Shown: piece by piece, positions 1-6,066 of the stretch
Layout of the letters: every line of letters begins with the position of its first letter
Numbering within the stretch: position 1 is the first letter of the stretch
Assembly: GCA_049520215.1 (NCBI GenBank)
Contig: JBEKPZ010000253.1
Location: 1 to 10,759 of the forward strand
Reading direction: 5' to 3'
DNA: 10,759 bases
Source: Bog-159 sp049520215
GTDB lineage: Bacteria > Acidobacteriota > Terriglobia > Bryobacterales > Bryobacteraceae
Program-made: the position numbers and the translations under genes
Notes under the pieces: generated by a model
The model's input: the letters and a program-made list of their open reading frames with translations, nothing else
What the model was told of the DNA's origin: nothing
Database searches by the model: none

Positions 1-1218
1 GTATACGATCTTCTGGCGCTGCCCAACCAGCTCCTGTTTTCGACCGACAGCAGCGGCCGAATTTACGGCCTGTCGCACGACCGCAAGATCACGCTGGTGT
101 TGCAGACCAACGAAGGCGAGGCCACCCGCTTGCTTCCGTCGTCCGGTTCCGTGCTGGTGGCCACCGGCGATATGGGCCGCATTTACCGTCTGGGCGAAGG
201 TCCCGGCGCTGCCGGCTATTACGAATCGCCGGTGCATGACGCCGGTACTGCCGCCCGTTGGGGCAGCCTGAGCTGGCGCGGCGAGACGGCCCCGTCCACC
301 GGGGTGCTTTTCCGCACGCGCTCGGGCAACTCCGCCAAGCCCGACAAGACGTGGAGCGATTGGTCCGAGCCCCTGCATGATCCGGCGGCCTCACGGATCG
401 CCAGCCCGAATGCCCGCTACATTCAGTGGAAGGCGGAATTCTCCGGCGCGGGCGGCGCGACTCCGATTCTGGACAACGTGACGCTGGCCTACCTGCCGCA
501 GAACTCGCCGCCCATCGTGAAGAGCATCAACGTGATCTTGCAGATGGCGCCGGCCTCGGCCATCAAGGCGATGCAGCAGCAGCCCATTTCGCCCTACACC
601 GTGACCGTGACCGATACTGGCGATGCCAGCGCCGCGGGCGCCGCGGGAACGCCCACCCAGACGCTTTCGCGCGCCGCCACGCAACAGATCACCATAAGCT
701 GGCAGGCCGAAGATCCCGACGGCGACCGCCTGGTTTACAACCTCTATTTCCGCGCCGACGACGAGCGCCGCTGGATGCTGCTGAAGGGCGACCTGCACGA
801 GAATGCCTTCACCTTCGATAGCGACGTGCTGGCCGACGGCAAATACTACTTTCGCGTGCTCGCCTCGGACCGCGAAGTGAATCCGCCCGCCACCGCGCGC
901 GACTCGGACCTGACCAGCGCGCCGGTGATGATCGATAACACGCCGCCGGTAGTGACTGTCGGTCCGGTGCGGCGGACGGGCACGACGGCCGAACTGGAGT
1001 TCGAGGCGCGCGATACCGCCTCGCCCCTGCGCCGCTGCGAGTATTCGCTCGACGCGACCGGTTGGGTGCCGCTCGAATCCGTCGATGGAGTGATCGACTC
1101 GCAGCAGGAGCGGTTTGTGCTGTCACTCGATAAGTTGACACCGGGGGAACATTTAGTCGTGATTCGCGTGCTGGACAGCGCAGGTAACGCCGGGTTGGCG
1201 AAGGTTGTGTTGCACTAA
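1..1218 (+). CDS. Extracellular beta-propeller / Fn3-like protein, 3' part
   Basis: The reading frame is open from base 1, so the gene begins upstream of the window. The GTG at 97 is an internal valine, not a start. About 405 residues are visible. The first ~65 residues hold two similar units (LLFSTDSSGRIYGL and VLVATGDMGRIYRL), which look like propeller blades. A beta-rich segment follows, with aromatic-rich WSDWSEP and YIQWKAEFSG, like a jelly-roll or discoidin-type module. Next comes a fibronectin-III-like domain (WQAEDPDGDRLVYNLYFR to YYFRVLASDRE, about 695-930). The last is an Ig-like domain ending in a typical 'GEHLVVIRVLDSAGNAG' strand. No enzyme motif is seen. It is probably a secreted or surface protein binding a ligand or partner. 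The precise family is not recognised. It ends in TAA 31 bases before the converging HEPN frame. Confidence 0.8.
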   Translation, partial: VYDLLALPNQLLFSTDSSGRIYGLSHDRKITLVLQTNEGEATRLLPSSGSVLVATGDMGRIYRLGEGPGAAGYYESPVHDAGTAARWGSLSWRGETAPSTGVLFRTRSGNSAKPDKTWSDWSEPLHDPAASRIASPNARYIQWKAEFSGAGGATPILDNVTLAYLPQNSPPIVKSINVILQMAPASAIKAMQQQPISPYTVTVTDTGDASAAGAAGTPTQTLSRAATQQITISWQAEDPDGDRLVYNLYFRADDERRWMLLKGDLHENAFTFDSDVLADGKYYFRVLASDREVNPPATARDSDLTSAPVMIDNTPPVVTVGPVRRTGTTAELEFEARDTASPLRRCEYSLDATGWVPLESVDGVIDSQQERFVLSLDKLTPGEHLVVIRVLDSAGNAGLAKVVLH

Positions 1219-1249
1219 AGTGGCGTGAGCCCTGGCGCGTAGCCCATCG

Positions 1250-1804
1250 CTACTGTGGAATCGAATCTATCAATTCTCGCGCAATGCGCAGTACATCGTC
1301 CAGCGTATAACCCCGGCCAAGCTTCGGGTGCCAGTGCCTGCCATGCGCAAGCTAATCGCGCAGCTTCAACGTTCCGCGAAAGTCGCCTACCCCCACACCT
1401 GCGTCCTTCAGTGCGCCCAGGATGTCGTCGTCTAAACGAATCTTATTGCCGCGCAGTTTGTAAGCCTCCCGGAAGCGCCTTGAGAGGTCGTCTTTCCTCC
1501 GTTCCCCTACGCGGGCGCTGAAGTCGATCCTCAGGATCGCCTCCGTAGTCGCGAGGAGTTCGAACATGATGAGCAACTCCAGTTGCCCTGTCTGTTCGTC
1601 GAAGAACTCCTCAACTTCGCGCGGCGCCAGCCCGATGAACAGCGACCCCTGCGAGCCGGGAGGCGCCACGCCAATGTCCCTGCCAGTCGCAAGGACTTGG
1701 AGTATGCGCCCTTGCTCTTCGCGGATCAGGCCCAACTGGAACTCAAACCACCGCCACACGGAATCGATATCCGGATCCTCGCGAGGCTCGAACGAATACC
1801 TCAT
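1250..1804 (-). pseudogene. HEPN-family RNase (toxin-like) with premature amber stop
   Basis: The frame starts at ATG 1804-1802, overlapping the previous stop, and runs 150 codons to TAG at 1354-1352. The same frame stays open for 33 more codons to TAG at 1252-1250. Across the first stop it reads LKLRD*LAHGRHWHPKLGRGY. Replacing the stop by W gives RDWLAHGRHW, a classic HEPN R-x4-H active-site motif with a polar residue after Arg (R149, D150, stop at 151, H154). The rest is helical, as HEPN requires: an acidic helix around EEFFDEQTGQLELLIMFELLATTEAILRIDF and a second around DDLSRRFREAYKLRGNKI. The product made would lack the catalytic His and the last helix, so it should be inactive. The exact HEPN subfamily (MAE_28990 or RiboL-PSP-like) is not certain. 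Sequencing error or readthrough could also explain the stop. Confidence 0.75.
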
Positions 1805-2265
1805 GGCAACGGGAGCATGACGCGTTCCAGAGCATACGTTAGCGATTCCCGATCGAATGGGGCCGTCCTTAGATGTGGAACGCGCTGAAGGACTATGGCC
1901 CAATCTCCCCCCTCGCCGTTTGTATTCCTTACAAGCGTGACCGTGTCGCGCCCGCCCCGCATGTCCACTCGCCCCGCCACGCCGACTACCAGCGCGCCCT
2001 TCGGACGGAATTCCACGCGTTCGCCGCCGATAGTAAGTTCGAGCGCTGGAATCGTGTACGTCCCAATGTAGTCTTCGGTGACCTCTATATCGAATGTGCG
2101 CACCGTGACCGCTAGGGATTCGATGGATTCCCGGAGCATGCTCTTGACGAGCGCGTAAAGATCCTCGACCGACCGGACGAAGGCATCCCTTTTCGCTTGC
2201 CAGTCGATCGGCGGCCCGGCTGCCTGCTCTTTTTTGCGAAGAAACTCGGCCAACTGATCGCTCAT
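1801..2265 (-). CDS. Putative antitoxin/partner protein of HEPN module
   Basis: This 154-residue soluble protein has no signal peptide. The N-terminus is helical and charged (MSDQLAEFLRKKEQAAGPPIDWQ). A helix follows (VRSVEDLYALVKSMLRESIES), then a beta-rich half with TEDYIGTYTIPALEL, VEFRPKGALVVGVAGRVDMRG and DWAIVLQRVP. The ATG at 2265-2263 is chosen because the protein reads as coherent from there; a GGA lies about 7 bases upstream. Its stop overlaps the next start as ATGA (1804-1801), so the two genes are translationally coupled. That arrangement is typical of toxin-antitoxin pairs. No MNT nucleotidyltransferase motif, the usual HEPN partner, is seen, and no known DNA-binding fold is obvious. 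The antitoxin role is inferred only from position and size. It lies 47 bases downstream of the ceramidase-like gene on the same strand and may share its transcript. Confidence 0.7.
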   Translation of the reverse strand: MSDQLAEFLRKKEQAAGPPIDWQAKRDAFVRSVEDLYALVKSMLRESIESLAVTVRTFDIEVTEDYIGTYTIPALELTIGGERVEFRPKGALVVGVAGRVDMRGGRDTVTLVRNTNGEGGDWAIVLQRVPHLRTAPFDRESLTYALERVMLPLP

Positions 2266-2305
2266 AATATTCCATCATACGCTCTCGACCGTCTCGGGAG
2301 CCGTG

Positions 2306-2317
2306 ACTGACGTCAGT
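2306..2317. promoter_or_regulatory. 12-base perfect palindrome upstream of HEPN module
   Basis: ACTGACGTCAGT is perfectly self-complementary. It overlaps the stop codon of the ceramidase-like gene and lies 41-52 bases upstream of the start of the partner gene. With no loop it cannot form a normal terminator hairpin, but it fits a dimeric repressor site. A role as operator for the HEPN module is inference from position; chance is possible. Confidence 0.25.
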
Positions 2318-3602
2318 TCTTTATCCGCCCCAACATCTGATATACCCGAATCAAGGCCGTGTCCATTACCGTCTCCCCCGCGCCCACCGCTGCCGGAGAC
2401 ACCGCATTATCCGCCCCGTACCCGCCTTCCGCCACCGCTTCTATGGTCGGAAAATATTGGTGATAGCCATTCGCATAGCCGAAGAAAAACAACTGCTTCA
2501 CTCGCGCGCGCTGCTTCAAGCGGATCGCATGGTTACTGAAGAACTCGCCCGAGACCCCCACCAGCGCGATATCGCCGTTGAGCAGCGCCACGGTCAGCCG
2601 CGGACGAATCCCATCGGCATACTCGTCGATGTAGTTCGGAACCAACTCGGGGAAGAACGCCTTCTGGTACATCGCCTTCACCATCGGATTGGCGAAATCG
2701 GTGCGCGCGCTGAATCGCAGCCGCTCTTCCCGGCAGTCGAGCGACGGGTGCGCCACCTCTTGCGGACTCAGCGACTGCGCCAGCTTTACCGCTTCGCGCG
2801 CCAGCGCCTGCCCGAAGGCCTGGTAGCTCTTGTCCCCCGCGTTCGCCGATTGGTCGCCCGCGGCCCCTTGCATGAAGATGGCGGCTGCGCCCGTTTCTTT
2901 GGTCACCTCCGCTTTCAGCGCTCCCACGTAATCGGCCGAGAACTTCAGCGTGCTCGACGGCAGCATGGTCGGATGCGCGGCGAAGTTTACCAGGATCGCC
3001 ACCGGCTTGCCTGCCGCGTCGTCAAAACGCATCACTGCCAGTTCGCGATCGCTGGGCTTCGGCTCGATCTTCGTGTGCCGGTTGCGATTGAACCCTTCAA
3101 GCTGCACCGATCCCACCGCCATGCGCGCCGGGGCCAGCCGCGAGTTGGCCTCCACGATGGCCGCCACGATGCCGTCTTCCATCTGGCCGTAATAGCGCAG
3201 CGCCGCATCGAAGCGCCCTTTGCCCTTGCCCTCTTCGTTGGTAAGTTCCAGGACCGGCCCGTGGTGCGTGTGTGAACCGGCGATGATGGAGTTCTCGATC
3301 CCGGCCTGCTCTTTGATGCGCTGCCTGATCCGCTGTAGCGACGCTTCCGCGGGTGCGCGCCCGAGATCCATCCCCACGATGGCGATCTTCTTGCCGCCGG
3401 CCTGAATCACCAGCGCATCGGCATAGAGTGGATCGAGCACGCCAGCCGACAGCGCATCGTGCCGGTCGCCGTAGCCCCACATCGGCACCGGCTCGCGCGG
3501 CGTGATGTCGCGCCGGCCAGCGCCCACTTCGAAACTTTGCCCCCATGCGCAGATTGCCGAAAGCGACATGAGAAGCGAAACCAGACACTGCGTGATTCGC
3601 AT
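2313..3602 (-). CDS. Secreted neutral/alkaline ceramidase-like hydrolase, short form
   Basis: This 429-residue protein starts at ATG 3602-3600 with a signal peptide (MRITQCLVSLLMSLSAICAWG, likely cut before QSF). It has the neutral ceramidase (amidohydrolase, Zn-dependent) signatures in order: VGAGRRDITPRE near the mature N-terminus, SHTHHGP at 110-116 (metal-binding His pair), NFAAHPT, GAAGDQSAN with S252 at the place of the catalytic Ser, and GYANGYHQYFPT. Family members hydrolyse the amide bond of ceramides outside the cytoplasm. Classic bacterial enzymes are around 650 residues; this one ends after YGADNAVSPAAVGAGETV and lacks the C-terminal Ig-like domain. The canonical GDVSPN box reads GDQSAN, so substrate preference may differ. 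A longer upstream frame exists but crosses the hairpin cluster and codes nothing coherent. A weak AGG lies about 5 bases before the chosen ATG. Confidence 0.85.
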   Translation of the reverse strand: MRITQCLVSLLMSLSAICAWGQSFEVGAGRRDITPREPVPMWGYGDRHDALSAGVLDPLYADALVIQAGGKKIAIVGMDLGRAPAEASLQRIRQRIKEQAGIENSIIAGSHTHHGPVLELTNEEGKGKGRFDAALRYYGQMEDGIVAAIVEANSRLAPARMAVGSVQLEGFNRNRHTKIEPKPSDRELAVMRFDDAAGKPVAILVNFAAHPTMLPSSTLKFSADYVGALKAEVTKETGAAAIFMQGAAGDQSANAGDKSYQAFGQALAREAVKLAQSLSPQEVAHPSLDCREERLRFSARTDFANPMVKAMYQKAFFPELVPNYIDEYADGIRPRLTVALLNGDIALVGVSGEFFSNHAIRLKQRARVKQLFFFGYANGYHQYFPTIEAVAEGGYGADNAVSPAAVGAGETVMDTALIRVYQMLGRIKN

Positions 3603-3639
3603 GACCTGGGATTCTATCAGAGTGCCGGTCACGGGCGCG

Positions 3640-3702
3640 TGCCGGCCTGCGGCAGGTGGACCGGCGAGGGCGCCGGTCCGCGGGCGAGGGCGCCCGCCCC
3701 AC
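3640..3702 (+). repeat. Hairpin cluster A (REP-like)
   Basis: Three inverted repeats lie in a row. The first is a 5-bp stem, 3640-3644/3650-3654. The second has a 9-bp stem, 3658-3666/3671-3679, with loop AGGG. The third has a 7-bp stem, 3680-3686/3691-3697, also with loop AGGG, and abuts the second directly. It is followed by CCCAC, giving the box GCCCCAC at 3696-3702. The cluster sits between the divergent starts at 3602 and 3735, so it is not a transcription terminator for either gene. It matches clusters at 5982-6066 and 9748-9788 in design. Confidence 0.8.
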
Positions 3703-3734
3703 GTTGTTGTCCATTTGTTAGACTGAAGCTTCAG

Positions 3735-4085
3735 GTGCTGAAGCGTTTCATTTTCTGGGATTACCCGCGGGCGAGCTGGCAGTACGACGTGATGGTCGGC
3801 ATCATTGTGATCTTCGTGATGCTGACGCCGCGCTGGTGGTTTCGCGATCAGCCGCGCACGCCGCTGGTCAGTTCCATCGCGGTGCTGCCGGCCGAACACG
3901 GCAACAGCGTCTATTGGGTCGAGCCGGAGTTGCTGGCCGATCTCCCGAAGGATCAGCAGACCCAAAAGCTGGCCGGCCTCCTCAAGAACTTCACGCACCA
4001 GAAACAAGTAACCGTGACCCGTGTGGAACCGATCGCCGACTCCGACGGGGAAACCAAGGGCTACATGGTCTTCGCCAAGCCCTGA
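3735..4085 (+). CDS. Small single-pass membrane protein, unknown function
   Basis: The 116-residue protein is read from GTG at 3735 (VLKRFIFWDYPRASWQYD). Upstream codons in the same frame lie in the hairpin cluster and antisense to the ceramidase-like gene, and they do not look coding. No good Shine-Dalgarno sequence marks the start, so it is uncertain by a few codons. A short cytoplasmic N-terminus rich in aromatics and Arg leads to one membrane helix at about residues 18-34 (VMVGIIVIFVMLTPRWWF). A ~80-residue soluble tail follows: VLPAEHGNSVYWVEPELLADLP, a helix around QTQKLAGLLKNFTHQ, and a strand pair ending GYMVFAKP. The family is not recognised. It is 11 bases before the LolA-like gene, so co-transcription is likely and a shared envelope role is possible. 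Confidence 0.7.
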   Translation: MLKRFIFWDYPRASWQYDVMVGIIVIFVMLTPRWWFRDQPRTPLVSSIAVLPAEHGNSVYWVEPELLADLPKDQQTQKLAGLLKNFTHQKQVTVTRVEPIADSDGETKGYMVFAKP

Positions 4086-4096
4086 GCGGCCGCCCG

Positions 4097-4795
4097 ATGC
4101 AGCGCTCCACCATCGCCATTGCGGGAATCGTGGGAATCGCCTTGAGCGCCGCCGCCCGGCCCAAACCAGCGGGCGATCAGGAAGCAGTGCTCGAGCGCGT
4201 CGATCGGGCGGGCGCGGCGTTCCGGGGCATGTCGGCAAAGGTGCGCCGGCTATCGCACACTGCGGTGATCAATGAAGACAACGTGGATTCGGGCACGATC
4301 CTGCTGAAACGGGCGCATCCCAGGGATGTGCGCATGCTCATCGATCTGACCGAGCCCGACCCCAGGACGGTCGCGTTTCAAGGCCACAAGCTGGAGATTT
4401 ACTACCCGAAGGCGGCGACCGTGCAGGAAATCGATGTGGGCAACGGCAAAGACCGGGAGCTGTTGGAGCAGTTCTTCCTGCTCGGATTCGGCACCTCGCG
4501 CGCGGATCTGCAGGCTTCCTATAATCTGCGTTTAGTGGGTCCCGATACAGTCGGCGGCCAGAAAACCGAGCGCCTGGAATTAATCCCGAAATCTAAAGAG
4601 GTTTTGCAGCATCTACTTAAATTCGAGATGTGGGTGGCGGAGAACGGCTACCCGATCCAGCAGAAGTTCTACCTCGGGGGCGGGGACTACCAAGTGGCTA
4701 CGTATTCGGACATGAAGATCAACCCGGATCTGCCAGACTCGGCGCTGAAACTGAAAACGCCGAAAAACGTGAAACGGGAGTACCCGCAGAGGTAG
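4097..4795 (+). CDS. LolA-like outer-membrane lipoprotein-sorting protein
   Basis: This 232-residue protein starts at ATG 4097 and has a signal peptide (MQRSTIAIAGIVGIALSAAA, likely cut before or near RPKPAG). A helix follows (EAVLERVDRAGAAFRGMSAKVRRL), then a series of strands typical of the LolA/LolB/VioE half-barrel: DSGTILLKRAHPRDVRMLIDL, HKLEIYYPKAATVQEIDVG, YNLRLVGPDTVGGQKTERLELIPK and MWVAENGYPIQQKFYLGGGDYQVATYSDMKINPDLPDSALKL. The last stretch is the usual end of the fold. The family carries lipids or lipoproteins across the periplasm, but many paralogues outside Proteobacteria have unknown cargo. No LolCDE or LolB is nearby. Spacing is 11 bases after the small membrane protein and 25 before the acyltransferase. 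The fold call is more secure than the cargo. Confidence 0.75.
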   Translation: MQRSTIAIAGIVGIALSAAARPKPAGDQEAVLERVDRAGAAFRGMSAKVRRLSHTAVINEDNVDSGTILLKRAHPRDVRMLIDLTEPDPRTVAFQGHKLEIYYPKAATVQEIDVGNGKDRELLEQFFLLGFGTSRADLQASYNLRLVGPDTVGGQKTERLELIPKSKEVLQHLLKFEMWVAENGYPIQQKFYLGGGDYQVATYSDMKINPDLPDSALKLKTPKNVKREYPQR

Positions 4796-4820
4796 AACGG
4801 ACCAGACGAAGACCGGGCGC

Positions 4821-5927
4821 ATGGAATCGATCGGAACCAGAAACAGGCTTACGTATTTGGACTGGCTGCGCGGCGTGGGGGGCATTATCATGCTGCAAGG
4901 CCATGCCTTCCATTCCTTTTTGAAGCCGGACCTGCGCGGCGGCGCGGCCTACATGCTCTCGCAGTTTTTCGGGGGCATGCCGCCGGCCATCTTCCTGTTT
5001 CTGACCGGCGTGACGCTGGCCTTCCTGATGTACAGTTTCGAGCGCAAGGGCGTGGCGGGCCGGCGCCGGATCACGGGCACACTGCGGCGCGCCGGATACC
5101 TGTTCGGCATCGCCATGCTGTTGCGGTTGCAGCTCTGGCTTTTCAGTTGGCCGAGCCCATGGACCAACCTGCTCAAGGTGGACATCCTCAACTGCATGGG
5201 CTTCGGCATCGCGCTGATGGCGGCGATGGCGCTGCTGACCACGGCCCAACGGGTGCGGATCTGCGCGGCGTTGGGATTGTTGATTGCTGGCCTATCGCCG
5301 CTGGTCACCCAGATGAGCTGGCTGGGCGTGCCGGGGATCGTGAAGGCTTACATCGCGCCGGACTTCAACTCTTTCGGCTTCTTTCCGTGGGCGGCCTACC
5401 TGGCCTTTGGGATGAGCGCGGGCAGCCTGATCCGCCTGCTGAAACACGAGCACTACGATCGCGCCATGCAGTGGGCCGCGCTGTTGGGAGTCGGCATGAT
5501 TCTCGGGGCGCGTTACTTCGCCAACCTGCCTTTCTCGATCTACGCGAAGTCCGAGTTCTGGCTGGACAGCCCGGCGCAGGTGCTGATCAAGCTGGGCGTG
5601 ATCCTGGTGACACTGGCGGCCGCGTATGTTTGGACGCAATACGGCGCGGCGGGCGCAGGCTGGAGCTGGGTGCGGCAGTTCGGCACCACCTCGCTGCTGG
5701 TCTACTGGGTGCATATCGAACTGGTGTACGGGCGCTGGCTGCCGTGGTGCAAGAACAACCTAGATGAGGGGCAGACGGCGCTGGCGGCTGCGGTCCTGAT
5801 CGCGCTGATGCTACTGCTGGCCACGGCTAAGACTTATCGCAGGGACATTGCGGCCTATGTCTCGAATGTCTGGGGTTGGCGGTGGTCGTGGTCTGGCGCG
5901 AAGCCGGATCGCGTGCCCGCGGACTAG
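4821..5927 (+). CDS. DUF1624 / HGSNAT-type membrane acyltransferase
   Basis: This is a 368-residue integral membrane protein with about ten hydrophobic helices. The N-terminal motif R-x4-DWLRG (R9, D14, W15, R17) is followed by H28 in MLQGHAFHSF. These match the signature of the heparan-alpha-glucosaminide N-acetyltransferase-like (DUF1624) family, in which the His is the proposed acetyl-transfer residue. The next block, FFGGMPPAIFLFLTGVTLAFLM, and the late block, FGTTSLLVYWVHIELVYGRW, also fit that family. Members transfer acyl groups across the membrane to sugars or related acceptors; the acceptor here cannot be told. It is the last gene of the three-gene set 3735-5927 and converges on the sensor kinase gene 67 bases away. 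The ATG at 4821 has only a weak purine stretch upstream. Confidence 0.8.
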   Translation: MESIGTRNRLTYLDWLRGVGGIIMLQGHAFHSFLKPDLRGGAAYMLSQFFGGMPPAIFLFLTGVTLAFLMYSFERKGVAGRRRITGTLRRAGYLFGIAMLLRLQLWLFSWPSPWTNLLKVDILNCMGFGIALMAAMALLTTAQRVRICAALGLLIAGLSPLVTQMSWLGVPGIVKAYIAPDFNSFGFFPWAAYLAFGMSAGSLIRLLKHEHYDRAMQWAALLGVGMILGARYFANLPFSIYAKSEFWLDSPAQVLIKLGVILVTLAAAYVWTQYGAAGAGWSWVRQFGTTSLLVYWVHIELVYGRWLPWCKNNLDEGQTALAAAVLIALMLLLATAKTYRRDIAAYVSNVWGWRWSWSGAKPDRVPAD

Positions 5928-5933
5928 CCTAGT
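5923..5933. repeat. Short inverted repeat over acyltransferase stop
   Basis: ACTAG-C-CTAGT is an 11-base inverted repeat with a one-base centre that includes the TAG stop at 5925-5927. It has no U-tract and is too small for a terminator. It may be chance. Confidence 0.2.
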
Positions 5934-5981
5934 ACATCGTACAGATAGTCCCTCATAGAATAATGGCAGTTCCGTAGCACC

Positions 5982-6066
5982 GTGGGGCGGCCAATCATGG
6001 CCGCAGCCGCCTTTCAGGCGGCTCCTGCGGCCGGCTGAAAGCCGGCTGCGGGCAGGATTGCCCGCA
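5982..6066 (-). repeat. Hairpin cluster B (REP-like), overlapping kinase 3' end
   Basis: Four perfect hairpins lie nearly end to end. Read on the minus strand they are 6066-6059/6054-6047 (8 bp, loop ATCC), 6046-6040/6036-6030 (7 bp, loop TTC), a 6-base spacer, 6023-6016/6012-6005 (8 bp, loop GAA), and 6004-5998/5993-5987 (7 bp, loop TGAT). The CCCAC box follows (GCCCCAC at 5988-5982). The first pair and the second pair each abut with no gap. The TGA stop of the sensor kinase gene sits in the last loop, so the repeat encodes that protein's final ~23 residues. The final hairpin pair plus box has the same geometry as clusters A and C. Confidence 0.85.

Noticed and set aside
1239..1253. Small hairpin GTAGC-CCATC-GCTAC between the converging genes
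   Set aside because: A 5-bp stem with no T-tract is too weak to call a terminator and overlaps the HEPN frame's last stop.
1805..2278. A 308-residue minus-strand frame beginning at 2278 and ending at 1352
   Set aside because: Its first half is out of frame with the coherent 154-residue protein and has low-complexity Arg/Gly/Ser content. Only the part from 1804 on is real, as the HEPN gene.
2266..2279. TATGAT at 2279-2274 as a -10 box for the HEPN module
   Set aside because: It is a 5/6 match, but no -35-like sequence sits at proper spacing and transcription would start at or next to the ATG.
3640..3702. Hairpin clusters as CRISPR repeats
   Set aside because: The units abut, differ in sequence and have no spacers; no cas genes are present.
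3603..4238. Upstream extension of the ceramidase-like frame to 4238
   Set aside because: The extension is antisense to the small membrane protein and LolA-like genes and crosses hairpin cluster A. The signal peptide at 3602 marks the true start.
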